A DNA stretch of 23,298 nucleotides from JBBRHF01 sp038223055 (GCA_038223055.1 JBBRHF010000054.1:1-23298), one strand, 5' to 3'. Counted from the stretch's first letter, positions 7,540 through 14,950 are shown. A program made the numbers and translations. Notes: a model not told the origin generated them from the sequence alone.

Positions 7540-7803
7540 GAGCCCGCGACGGGATGACGGTCCGCAGCAGCGCCTTCACGTCGGGATCGTGAGGCTGCGG
7601 ATCCAGGGGGTCCCAGGAGGCCACAAGCCCAGAACAAGAAAGGTACGTCGATGTCGCCTTCGGCGATCTTCGCGCCGATCTGCTGGTCGCCACCCACCGG
7701 CCCGGAGAGGTAGCGAGTGACCGCCGGTCGAGCTCGTACTCCAGCATCGTGCCGGTGGTGCCGGTCGCGGACAGGCGGTGCGCACGCAACGTCTCACGGA
7801 CCC
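7540..7803 (-). pseudogene. mgsA: methylglyoxal synthase, degraded fragment
   Basis: Three consecutive pieces match methylglyoxal synthase in order: HRLSATGTTGTMLEYELD, then LSGPVGGDQQIGAKIAEGDIDV, then WDPLDPQPHDPDVKALLRTV. In the E. coli enzyme these regions hold the phosphate-binding TGTTG and GDQQ segments, with the catalytic aspartate, and the PHDPDVK segment. The middle piece lies in a different frame: one base is missing near 7726, and about 16 extra bases near 7618-7645 restore the frame. The N-terminal third and the C-terminal end are gone. The enzyme makes methylglyoxal from dihydroxyacetone phosphate, a bypass of lower glycolysis. This copy cannot make an active protein in one frame. 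Confidence 0.78.
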
Positions 7804-7868
7804 GTTCGCTCCCGGTACAGCGGGAAGACGGCTGGCGCGTCGAACGCGGTGGTAGCAATGATCCTGAT

Positions 7869-9182
7869 ATGCACATCGACATCAAGGTCTCCGGTGGCGT
7901 TGTCCGCGGCAGGACAGAGGCTGAGCTCGTGGTCTTTCGCGGCATCCCCTACGCGGCGCCACCCGCACGCTTCGGTGTGCCGCGACCGGTTCAGGCCTGG
8001 GACGGCGTGCGGGAGGCAACCAGGTTCGGACCGCCACCTCCGCAATCCGGGGCCTTCGGCATGTCCGGCCTGCCCGAGTACGACGGCAGTAGCCTCGCAC
8101 GAGGCGGGGTCGTGGTGGTGACCTTCAACTACCGGGTCGGGCTGGAAGGCTTCGGGTACGTGGAGGGAACGCCTGTCAACCGCGGTCTGCTGGACCAGGT
8201 CGCGGCGCTGGAGTGGGTGCAGAGCAACATCAGCGCGTTCGGCGGTGACCGGGCCGGGTCACCGCCTTCGGCCAGTCCGCGGGTGGTGGATCGGTGGCGG
8301 CGCTGCTGGCGATGCCGTCGGCGGCTGGGTTGTTCCACCGCGCGATCGCGCAAAGCGTGCCGGGCACATACTTCACCCCTGAGCTGGCCGCTGACATCAC
8401 GCGAGCGTGCGCGGCGGAACTCGGCCTGCAACCTCGCGCTGTCAACTGTGGATCCCCGGCTATTGCCCGCCGCAGGCGATGCCCGCATGGCGAAGATGGG
8501 CCAGTTCGCGGGCCGCTGGGGCCGGGCGGCGAGCGCGCTGATCCCGTTCGCGCCAGTCGTGGACGGTGACGTACTGCCCACGACGCCATGGCTGGGACTG
8601 ACTGGCCAGGTCGAGCTGATGGTCGGGCACACGCGTCACGAACGGCGGTTGCTCACTGCTCTGAGCGGAATGCTGGGCCAGATCACCCAGGAGCAAGCCA
8701 CCGAGGCCGCGAGAATCTTTGGGCCGGATCCGCGGCGGTACCGGGAGAGCTTTCCCGACACTGAGGAACTGTACGAGGTGGTGCGCTCGGACTGGCTGCT
8801 CCGGATGCCGTCACTGAAGCTCGCCGAAGCCCAGCTCGAGGCGGGTGGCCGGGCATACCTCTACGAGCTGACCTGGTCCGCTCCTGGCGTGGGCGGCGTG
8901 CTGGGCGCCTGTCACGGACTAGACGTGCCGTTGGTGTTCGGCAGCCTCACCGCCGGTCAGCCGGCGATGTTGATCGGCGGCCCCAGCCCAGAAGCAGCGG
9001 CGCTGTCAGAACAGATGCGCAACGCGTGAACGGCGTTCGCGACAAACGGCGATCCCGGCTGGCCCACCTATGACACTGGCTCGACGCGGCTCTTCGACGT
9101 CGAGCCAGTGGTCACGGCCTATCCCGAGCAGGTGTCCCGCAAGATCTGGCGGGACCACCCGAGCGTGCTCGACCTCGCTTGA
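7869..9182 (+). pseudogene. type-B carboxylesterase/lipase, broken by indels, a deletion and a nonsense codon
   Basis: From ATG 7869 the frame reads as a carboxylesterase: VVFRGIPYAAPP, then VVVVTFNYRVGLEGF. Four defects are visible. The segment before PEYDGSSLARGG lacks the usual DCLTLNVW and WIHGG oxyanion-hole region, an internal deletion near 8065. A base is lost near 8250, so the nucleophile elbow GQSAGGGSVAALL (8270 onward) is read in another frame. A second shift near 8430 restores the frame (ALSTVDPRLLPAAGDA). A TGA at 9027-9029 stands where relatives have Trp, and homology continues beyond it (TAFATNGDPGWPTYD) to 9182. The intact enzyme would hydrolyse carboxylic esters; this copy is dead. 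Confidence 0.85.
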
Positions 9183-9487
9183 GCGCCCACGTGGTCCGCG
9201 AGGTGCTTGCCGGGCACTAATTTGCACCTCGTCGCCAGCTGAACCGAGACCTGACCGCGCCAGCGGCCATCCGCACAGGCCGCTATGCGCTGCACCCACG
9301 TCTCGGTCGCGTACAGGCGCTTGGCGTGCGTGAGGCCACGCGGAGCCTTCACTGACACTGGAACCCTTCGGGCAGCCTGCGCCGCCAACTGCGCGAACGT
9401 GTGATCGGCTGGGCACGGCATGGGCACGGGCACGGGCACGCCGTCAGGGGACACCGAAACACCGAAGCCGGTAAGGAGAACACGCAG
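9183..9487. other. intergenic region without a recognised gene
   Basis: This 305-bp stretch lies between the carboxylesterase relic and the DUF6788 gene. A minus-strand open frame crosses it, but it runs into the carboxylesterase coding region, has no recognised domain and no good start. A short GGCACG repeat (four near-consecutive units, about 9413-9440) precedes the DUF6788 gene. Confidence 0.4.
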
Positions 9488-9844
9488 GTGGGGACGACCG
9501 GGCTGGCGGCCCTGCAAGGCCGCTACCAGGCGTGCCGCAAGCAACTGCTCGAGGTCGGGCTCATCGCCTCCGGGAGCCTGATCCATCGCTACACCGTGTG
9601 CGCGAACCGCGGCTGCCACTGCCACCACGACCCGCCGCAGCGCCACGGCCCCTATTGGCAGTACACCCGCAAGGTCGATGGGAAGACCGTCACCGCCAGG
9701 CTCACCAGCGAACAAGCCGAGCGTTACCAGGAGTGGATCGACAACCGTCGCCAGCTCGACCAGATCATCGCCGAGATGGACCAGGTCTCCCAGCAGGTCC
9801 GAGACCTACTCCTGTCCCAGACCCCCAAACCCGGCCGCAGCTGA
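9488..9844 (+). CDS. DUF6788 family protein
   Basis: The GTG at 9488 is preceded by AAGGAG (9473-9478) at 9 bases, which decides the start over the longer in-frame GTG at 9401. The 118-residue protein matches the DUF6788 pattern. It has an LQGRYQACRKQLLEVG helix, a Cys/His cluster CANRGCHCHHDPPQRHGPYW near residues 36-55, a basic stretch RKVDGKTVTARL, and the closing helices SEQAERYQEWIDNRRQLDQI. The Cys/His cluster suggests metal binding. Such genes are, as I recall, often found close to mobile elements; the function is unknown. It sits just upstream of a group II intron relic. Position and recognisable family make the gene likely real. Confidence 0.8.
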   Translation: MGTTGLAALQGRYQACRKQLLEVGLIASGSLIHRYTVCANRGCHCHHDPPQRHGPYWQYTRKVDGKTVTARLTSEQAERYQEWIDNRRQLDQIIAEMDQVSQQVRDLLLSQTPKPGRS

Positions 9845-9845
9845 C

Positions 9846-9861
9846 CCTCCCAAGTGGGGGG
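9846..9861 (+). terminator. possible terminator-like hairpin after the DUF6788 gene
   Basis: CCTCCC-AAGT-GGGGGG begins two bases after the stop codon, a 6-bp stem with one G-T wobble. There is no T tract. Some group II introns insert just downstream of such hairpins, which would fit the intron relic that follows. Confidence 0.35.
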
Positions 9862-9879
9862 CCAAATGCTCAACGAGAA

Positions 9880-10275
9880 GTGCGGAACGTCAGACTGATG
9901 GCCCCGTCGGGGTTGGTTTTGCTGCCCCCCGGGAGCTGTGGCTGCTCCGCCACTCGCCCGGTGGTTTCGTGGGTATCCGGGACCTGGTTGTTGGTACTGT
10001 CCGAGACTGACACGCGACAAAATAGCTTCCGGTCGTTACGGCGTGTCGCGGGGTTCCAGCGTCGGGTAGGCCGGACGCAAAGTACGAACGGCTGCGCCCG
10101 TTCACCCAAGCCAAGGCGTGCTGGATCAGGGTCACCACCCGGTGCCCTGGCCTGTTCGCGCACTGGCGGTGGACCCGCAGCGCCTGGTGACCAGGGTGAC
10201 AAGAGGCGGATGAGCCGAGAGGTTCACGTCCGGATCCGTGGGAGCCGGGGGGTGCAATTCCCCCCGGCCACCCGG
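9880..10275 (+). mobile_element. degraded group II intron (internal deletion; 3' end best preserved)
   Basis: The 3' part carries a GAGCC-GAGA-GGTTC hairpin (10212-10225), CACGTCCGGATCCGTGGGAG, and a 9-bp stem GCCGGGGGG/CCCCCCGGC (10244-10252 with 10260-10268, 7-base loop). This resembles domain V-domain VI of bacterial group II introns but lacks about 9 bases of the distal domain V stem. A maturase C-terminal stump lies just upstream. A GTGCG at 9880-9884 could be the original 5' end, but that is weak. The whole intron would be ~2 kb, so most of it is missing. Confidence 0.5.
10065..10190 (+). pseudogene. group II intron reverse transcriptase/maturase, C-terminal remnant
   Basis: In this frame the translation is GRPDAKYERLRPFTQAKACW followed by IRVTTRCPGLFAHWRW and a TGA at 10188. 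The pattern K-Y-x-R-L-R, a central W, then P-x-L-F-A-H-W-R-W is how many bacterial group II intron maturases end. Nothing upstream in any frame continues it as a reverse transcriptase, so the rest of the gene is deleted. The location directly before an intron-like 3' end supports the call. It was identified by pattern memory, not by search. Confidence 0.55.
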
Positions 10276-10385
10276 CAACGCGCGGATCGCGGCTAAATCA
10301 TGACGTTTCGTGCGCTGAGGGACTGGCGCCCTGAGATCGGTGCAACTCTTCCCTTGTGTGGGCGCCGGACCGGTTGATCGAGTCG

Positions 10386-10961
10386 CTACCGAACCCGACG
10401 CGCTTCAAGGTTTCGTTTGACGCAAATGGCTGTCTCCGTGAAGGAGTGCGTCAGCCATAGCGATGAGTCGCGAAGACCGTCTAACACCTCAGTCGAGGGA
10501 CCGAGAGTCAGGTTCGCTGCCAGCAGGACCCCTTGGTCTCGCAGACGGGTCCGCAGCCCGGTGATCGTTGTCGAAGTCGGTGTGAACCCGTCGAAGAAGG
10601 CGACGTCGAACTCACTCTCGGGTAGCGAGACGAGAACGTCGTCTGCATCGCCGAGGTGGACGGTGATGCGATCTGCAAGCCCTGCCGAGGAGATCTGCTG
10701 GCGTGCAAGCCTTGCGTGGTCCGGGTCGAACTCGATCGTGTCCACCGTCGTGATGGGCGTGGCGGTGGCGAGCCAACATGCGGTGTAGCCAAGGGCGGTG
10801 CCGACCTCGACGACTCGCTGGGCGGCGACTGCCGCGGCGATGACCCCGGGCAGGCTCCCGTCTTGATAGGTGTAGGCGCCGCAGCCGTGGCGGCGTTGGT
10901 GCTCGCGCGTAGCCCCTTGGATGCCGCTGAACGGATCGGAAGGTTGCGTAGCTGGGTTCAT
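10386..10961 (-). CDS. class I SAM-dependent methyltransferase (O-methyltransferase-like)
   Basis: The 191-residue reading starts at an ATG that overlaps the upstream hydrolase stop as ATGA (10958-10961). An in-frame ATG 12 bases further upstream (10973) is also possible. Motif I is VVEVGTALGYTACWLA (~residues 50-65), followed by the acidic DTIEFDPDHARLARQQI that would bind the ribose of AdoMet and the GDADDVL and FDVAFFDGF segments. It resembles small catechol/caffeoyl-CoA type O-methyltransferases. The substrate is unknown. It is the last gene of the DJ-1/hydrolase/methyltransferase operon, and the overlap implies coupled translation. Confidence 0.85.
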   Translation of the reverse strand: MNPATQPSDPFSGIQGATREHQRRHGCGAYTYQDGSLPGVIAAAVAAQRVVEVGTALGYTACWLATATPITTVDTIEFDPDHARLARQQISSAGLADRITVHLGDADDVLVSLPESEFDVAFFDGFTPTSTTITGLRTRLRDQGVLLAANLTLGPSTEVLDGLRDSSLWLTHSFTETAICVKRNLEARRVR

Positions 10962-11890
10962 GAGCGGGCCCATGAGTCGATGTGGTCGACCGCAATGTCG
11001 ATGGTCAGTGGGTCGTCGTAGAACTGGGTCTGGATCTGGTCACCGGTGACAACCAGGCGGTTGTCGCACTGCAGTTGCTCCACGAGGTGCTCGACGGTCG
11101 CCAGGTCGGTGGCCGAGTCGGTGCTGTTGACCACCAGGGTCGGCACGGTGATCGACCTGAACGATTGCTCGGCGTCGTGCTGCCACAGTTCGTGCTCGCT
11201 GGCGGTCGCGAGCCGGTTGCCCCACAGACCCCGGTAGGTGAGCGGTTCGTGCCGGACCCAGTTCGAGTACCACGCGTAGGGGACGTCGAAGTTGAAGAAA
11301 CTGTCCTCCATCCGCTCTGCGATCATCGGTCTGTAGTCGGACTCGCCTGTCACGAGGAAGTTCTCGTGGGCGGGCGCCGTGGCCGCGACCCATTCGTCGA
11401 ACTCCTTCTGTCCGCCGTAGCCGGCGATCATCTGTGTCCGAAGCAGATAGGCGCCAACGATCAGCGCCGCACTCGAGATCGCTGGGTCCTCGGCGGCTGC
11501 CGCTGCCGCCCAGTTCGCGCCCATGCAAACGCCGATGACCCCGATCCGTTCGGGATCGACAGACGGGGATTCAGCCAGGAAGGCGGCGGCCGCCCTCAGG
11601 TCGGCTGTCTTACAAGCCGGTGAGTCGTATTGCAACGGCTCGCCGCCTGTCTGACCGAAATGCCTCGGGTCGAACACAAGCGTCGTGTGGCCGAGGCGCG
11701 CGAGTCGGGTGGCGTACTGGATGGGCGACTGCTCCTTGACGAAACCGATCGGGCCGATGATCGCGAATGCCGACGTCGATTGCTCGACTCCGTCCGGCGT
11801 ACAGAGGATCCCGGCCATCTTCGTGCCAGCGGAGTCGATCGAGACTCGTTGGGTGGTGTAGGTGCCGACAGTGGTCTGGGGCGTGGTGAT
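10958..11890 (-). CDS. alpha/beta hydrolase, dienelactone hydrolase-like, with ATC at the expected start
   Basis: The protein of about 310 residues reads TTPQTTVGTYTTQRVSIDSA at the start, then FDPRHFGQTGGE and the nucleophile elbow IGVIGVCMGANWAA, with Cys122 in place of serine as in dienelactone hydrolases. It ends with AVDHIDSWARS. At the position expected from an AGGAG site 7 bases upstream (11898-11902), the codon is ATC, not ATG. No ATG, GTG or TTG lies in frame until ATG 11818, 24 codons inside. The open frame upstream overlaps the DJ-1 gene and is not real. Either ATC is used weakly, translation starts at 11818, or the start is mutated. It follows the DJ-1 gene by 46 bp. Confidence 0.8.
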   Translation of the reverse strand: MTTPQTTVGTYTTQRVSIDSAGTKMAGILCTPDGVEQSTSAFAIIGPIGFVKEQSPIQYATRLARLGHTTLVFDPRHFGQTGGEPLQYDSPACKTADLRAAAAFLAESPSVDPERIGVIGVCMGANWAAAAAAEDPAISSAALIVGAYLLRTQMIAGYGGQKEFDEWVAATAPAHENFLVTGESDYRPMIAERMEDSFFNFDVPYAWYSNWVRHEPLTYRGLWGNRLATASEHELWQHDAEQSFRSITVPTLVVNSTDSATDLATVEHLVEQLQCDNRLVVTGDQIQTQFYDDPLTIDIAVDHIDSWARS

Positions 11891-11936
11891 GACGTGTCTC
11901 CTGGCTGGTGGGTACGAGTGCTTGATCGGCGGGCCG

Positions 11937-12641
11937 TCAGGACAGTGCGGCGACGAGCAGGGCAGCGGTACCGGCGCCGGAGTTGCCCTGCTGGCCGGTG
12001 ATGAGGTGGCCGTCGGCGATCGCGTGCGGTGCGAACGGGACGCCAGCGACGAACTTGGTGTCCGCGATGGCGTCGGCGCGTTCCTGGATCCGGAACGGTT
12101 GCACGACTTGCCCGGCCCCGGCATCGATGATGGCTTCCTCGGCGTTGGAGAATCCAGTCCAGGCCTTGCCTTCGACGAGGAGTCGTCCGTCAGCGGTCCG
12201 GGACTCGAGCAAGATGCAAGTGCCGTGACAAACCAAGGCTGTCGGCTTGCCGGCGGCATGGAACCCGGCCACCAAATCCGCCAGGTCGTGCCGGCCCGCA
12301 AAGCTGTACATCGGCGACAGGCCCCCGACCAAGAAGATCGCGTCGAAGTCGTCTACGCTGATCTCGGCCATGGGCGCCGTAGCCCGTAGCTGATCCTGGA
12401 CACTTGCGTCGTTCTTGAAGCCACGGCTGACGAAGTCGCGAGCATTGCCGCGCTCGTGGTCAGGATCGCTCATAGCGTCATGGACTACCGGGCCGCCGTC
12501 CGGTGAGGCCAAGGTGATGTCGTAGCCGGCCTTGGTTAACTCCCAGCAGGGGTGGGCGAACTCGGAGAGCCAGTAGCCGATCGGCCAGCCGGTCAAGTCA
12601 GAGGTGGCTGGGTTAGCGATGACGAAGACGACACGGGCCAT
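11937..12641 (-). CDS. DJ-1/PfpI (type 1 glutamine amidotransferase-like) family protein
   Basis: This 234-residue protein has an ATG start with AAGGA about 7 bases upstream. It has the Hsp31/DJ-1 layout: VVFVIANPA at the N-terminus, a conserved glutamate in GYWLSEF (E27), and FLVGGLSPMYSF. The nucleophile elbow is ALVCHGTC with Cys138 as the expected active residue, followed by ESRTADGRLLVEGKAWTGFSNAEE. Members act as glyoxalase III, deglycase-like or chaperone proteins in carbonyl stress. Which one applies here is not visible. It leads the operon with a DLH-like hydrolase and a methyltransferase, and a LysR gene lies upstream on the same strand. Confidence 0.9.
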   Translation of the reverse strand: MARVVFVIANPATSDLTGWPIGYWLSEFAHPCWELTKAGYDITLASPDGGPVVHDAMSDPDHERGNARDFVSRGFKNDASVQDQLRATAPMAEISVDDFDAIFLVGGLSPMYSFAGRHDLADLVAGFHAAGKPTALVCHGTCILLESRTADGRLLVEGKAWTGFSNAEEAIIDAGAGQVVQPFRIQERADAIADTKFVAGVPFAPHAIADGHLITGQQGNSGAGTAALLVAALS

Positions 12642-12734
12642 GAGGGTCCTTCTTGACGGGGGAGGCCCTCATCCTTCGGCACGCTGATCCCTACCGTCCA
12701 ATGCTTCCTACGGCGTATTAATGCCGCATCGGCA
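12642..12734 (-). promoter_or_regulatory. promoter region of the DJ-1 operon with inverted repeat
   Basis: This 93-bp gap separates the LysR stop from the DJ-1 ATG. Its upstream edge carries a perfect inverted repeat ATGCCG-CAT-CGGCAT (12721-12735) that overlaps the LysR stop codon. The position, about 80 bp upstream of the DJ-1 start, suits a LysR-type operator. No clear -10/-35 pair can be called. Confidence 0.5.
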
Positions 12735-13670
12735 TCACGCCACGACGGTGACCCGCGGTCGACCAGATGCCCCGCGCGAGGACTCCGTCGAGCTGATCAC
12801 CTCTCGAGGCGATTGTGCGACCGCTGCGGCAAAGGCACTGAGTAGACGTCTGCGGCGACCGGCCACCCACGCCAACGCGACGTGGCTGTCCTCGATGTCG
12901 CAGATCGGCACCCACACCACGTTGGGATGCGAGTATGCGCGAGATGCGCTGCGGGGCACGAAGGTGATGGCAGAGCCGTTGGCGACGATGGCGAGCTTCT
13001 CCGGGACGGTCTCGACGACAGGACCTGGGATGGGGAGTGTTCCGTCCGGTCGAGGGCTCACCGTCCAGTAGTCGTCCCAGATCCCGCCGTGGCGGTGGCG
13101 GATCACAGGATCCTCGGCTAGCTCGGCGATGTTGATGGCTCTCTCGTTGGCGAGTGGGTGGTCTGACCAGAGAAACACTCCACGGGGGTCATCGATCACC
13201 CGCTGCAACCGTAGGCCTGCGGCGTCGATTGGTTGGCGAACCAGCGCCACATCGACAGTCCCGTCACGAACCAAGTCGGCCTGATTGACCCACGTTAGTT
13301 CTCGGATCTCGATCGCGGCTTCGGGAAATTCTTTGGTGACAGCGCGGACCGCATGCCGAAGCGATAGCCCGGGCATGAACCCGATCACCAGAGCATCTGC
13401 TCCCCGCTCGCCATGGCGCACTCGGCGAATCGCGTCGTCAGCCGCCGCGATGACGGGCGCTATGTCGGTCAGGAACGTCGCCCCGGCGGCCGTCAGCGAC
13501 ACGCGGCGAGTGGTGCGGTCGAGCAACGCCACCCCGAGCTCTCGTTCGAGCGCCGCGACCTGCCGACTCAGCGCGGGCTGAGCCAGATGCAGGCGTTGCG
13601 CGGCACGGCCGAAGTGAAGCTCCTGCGCCACTGCCTGAAAGGACCGCGCACGTCGAAGATCCAGATCCAT
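12735..13670 (-). CDS. LysR family transcriptional regulator
   Basis: The start is set at ATG 13670 because the family-typical DLRRARSFQAVAQELHFGRA follows immediately; the open frame to 13844 adds unrelated sequence. The 311-residue product has the winged HTH in residues 1-60 (AAQRLHLAQPALSRQVAALE, LGVALLDRTTRRVSLTAAG). A substrate-binding-like domain follows, with DVALVRQPIDAAG and PEKLAIVANGSAITFVP. LysR proteins sense small molecules as tetramers and often regulate adjacent genes. Here the next genes on the same strand are the DJ-1 operon, 93 bp away. The ribosome site is weak. Confidence 0.9.
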   Translation of the reverse strand: MDLDLRRARSFQAVAQELHFGRAAQRLHLAQPALSRQVAALERELGVALLDRTTRRVSLTAAGATFLTDIAPVIAAADDAIRRVRHGERGADALVIGFMPGLSLRHAVRAVTKEFPEAAIEIRELTWVNQADLVRDGTVDVALVRQPIDAAGLRLQRVIDDPRGVFLWSDHPLANERAINIAELAEDPVIRHRHGGIWDDYWTVSPRPDGTLPIPGPVVETVPEKLAIVANGSAITFVPRSASRAYSHPNVVWVPICDIEDSHVALAWVAGRRRRLLSAFAAAVAQSPREVISSTESSRGASGRPRVTVVA

Positions 13671-13789
13671 CCCCACACCGTAGCGGCAGAGCGCTCGACG
13701 CTTATGCCGTTCCAGCATCAATGGCACGAGATTGGACGGCCTGGTTTGCGCACGGGGACCCCAACGATCTCTAGCGGCGGGCGAGGGCG

Positions 13790-13955
13790 ACCTGGGATGT
13801 GAGCAGCGTCGCAGTGAGGTGCCATAGTCGCCGGACATCAGCACGTGAGGCCGCGGCGGACCGCGGCAGCGAGAAACCGCGCCGCCTCAGCCGTAAGGCT
13901 GCCCAGCGCGACGGGGTCGTCGAGGTGGGACGCCGCGTACGAGGAACGTGCGAAG
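13790..13955 (-). pseudogene. CpaF/TadA-type secretion ATPase, short relic
   Basis: On the minus strand the translation SHLDDPVALGSLTAEAARFL followed by AAAVRRGL matches the segment that precedes the nucleotide loop of CpaF-type ATPases. One base later, in the next frame, VLMSGDYGTS aligns with the usual NVLVSGGTxxGKT. A single missing A (AAC to AC) would explain the shift, and the P-loop itself is destroyed. Only about 45-50 residues remain. The family drives pilus assembly or secretion. The call rests on pattern similarity alone. Confidence 0.42.
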
Positions 13956-14121
13956 TTGACCGACCATCAACCACGTCGTACCAGGCGCTGTTGGCGGGTC
14001 CCCCGGCGGCCGGTCGAGCGGACGCGCGGTTGCCGGAACCAACCAGGAGCTAGCCAGCATCCCGCTGCGCGCTCGAGCAGGAAGTCGAGCAAGGCGGTCT
14101 TGCCGGGCTGGTGGCCGTTGG

Positions 14122-14142
14122 AACGCATCGGCCGGATGACTG
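14122..14142 (+). promoter_or_regulatory. operator-like site A
   Basis: AACGCATC-GGCCG-GATGACTG matches 16 of 21 positions of the perfect palindrome at 18775-18795. It lies about 150 bp upstream of the PPOx-like gene start. Confidence 0.45.
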
Positions 14143-14186
14143 CCGGGCGGGGTCCCGCCTGGCCTCCCCGAGGGCTTCGGGTCGGG

Positions 14187-14207
14187 CAGTCGGATGGCCG
14201 ATGTCCC
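14187..14207 (+). promoter_or_regulatory. operator-like site B
   Basis: CAGTCGGA-TGGCC-GATGTCCC matches 15 of 21 positions of the reverse complement of the palindrome at 18775-18795. It lies about 85 bp upstream of the PPOx-like start and 45 bp from site A. Confidence 0.42.
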
Positions 14208-14289
14208 GCGGGGAAGGCCGCTCGATACTTCTCGCCAGGCGGCACGCCCGCTTCTGAGCGGCCGGGTGGCCGGAAAGGGCGGGTGAATC

Positions 14290-14931
14290 ATGAGCGGGCA
14301 CTATGGCGACATCGCGTTCACGCCGGGGGTCGCCGCCGTGCAGACCAAGCGCGGCAGCCGAAAATTCTACGCCCGTCACCAGGCCCGCGCCGTCGGCGCC
14401 ACATCTGACAGGCTGACCGACGCGGAGCGTGCGTTCCTCTCCGAGCGGGACGGGTTCTACCTGGCCACTGTCAGCGAGAGCGGCTGGCCGTATGTCCAGT
14501 ACCGCGGCGGGCCACCCGGGTTCCTCAAGGTGATTGACGACAAGACCGTCGGCTGGGCCGACTTCCGTGGCAACCTGCAGTACGTTAGCGCCGGCAACCT
14601 GACCGGCGATGACCGGGTGTCGCTGATCGTCATGGACTACCCACACCAGGAGCGGCTGAAGATCTTCGGACACGCGCGAGCTGTCGACGCCGAGACCGAC
14701 CCGGAGCTGGTCGCCACGCTGGTCGACCCGCGGTACGACGCGGTGGTCGAGCGCGCCGTGCTGGTCACCGTGGCCGCCTACGACTGGAACTGCCGCCAAC
14801 ACATTGTCCCGCGCTACACCGCGGAGGAGGTCCAGGAGCTGACCGGCACTCTGCGGCACGCCCTGGACGCCTACCAGGTGGAGAACCGGGAACTACGGAA
14901 CTGCTGTACGGCGAGGAATGACCGGCCGTAA
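14290..14931 (+). CDS. pyridoxamine 5'-phosphate oxidase (PPOx)-like flavin-binding protein
   Basis: The 213-residue protein has an ATG start after a G-rich leader. An N-terminal helix region (GSRKFYARHQARAVG) precedes the split barrel: ERDGFYLATVSESGWPYVQY, FLKVIDDKTVGWADFRGNLQ, NLTGDDRVSLIVMDYPHQER and LKIFGHARAVDAE. A C-terminal segment AYDWNCRQHIVPRYT follows. These are hallmarks of PPOx-like proteins that bind FMN or F420; vitamin B6 oxidase activity should not be assumed. DUF2630 follows 19 bp downstream in an apparent operon. Two copies of the operator-like site lie upstream, suggesting stress- or redox-linked control. Confidence 0.9.
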   Translation: MSGHYGDIAFTPGVAAVQTKRGSRKFYARHQARAVGATSDRLTDAERAFLSERDGFYLATVSESGWPYVQYRGGPPGFLKVIDDKTVGWADFRGNLQYVSAGNLTGDDRVSLIVMDYPHQERLKIFGHARAVDAETDPELVATLVDPRYDAVVERAVLVTVAAYDWNCRQHIVPRYTAEEVQELTGTLRHALDAYQVENRELRNCCTARNDRP

Positions 14932-14950
14932 CGACGAAAGGAGGCCCACC

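Larger units (their letters stand above)
13671..14289. other. 619-bp region without an intact gene
   Basis: Many overlapping frames cross this stretch but none is a convincing whole gene. On the minus strand it holds a CpaF-like relic (13790-13955) and a short P-loop-like phrase (QPGKTALLDFLLERA, about 14070-14115). The right part lies upstream of the PPOx gene and carries two operator-like sites (14122-14142 and 14187-14207). Confidence 0.45.

Noticed and set aside
7618..7803. Programmed ribosomal frameshifting to explain the split MgsA
   Set aside because: No slippery site is evident, the second shift involves extra sequence, and both ends of the protein are missing.
9119..9715. 198-residue minus-strand open frame over the DUF6788 gene
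   Set aside because: The middle part looks somewhat protein-like, but it overlaps the DUF6788 gene and the carboxylesterase relic and matches no family I recognise.
10009..10047. GACACGC...GCGTGTC inverted repeat as an insertion sequence end
   Set aside because: Only 7 bp with a 25-base loop and no partner or target duplication found.
11891..12301. Upstream extension of the DLH-like hydrolase frame to an ATG at 12301
   Set aside because: It overlaps the clear DJ-1 gene on the same strand and encodes low-complexity Ser/Pro/Arg sequence.
14050..14130. Minus-strand P-loop-like phrase QPGKTALLDFLLERA as an ATPase gene
   Set aside because: The motif is incomplete (no GxxGxGK) and no further domain follows; too short to assign.
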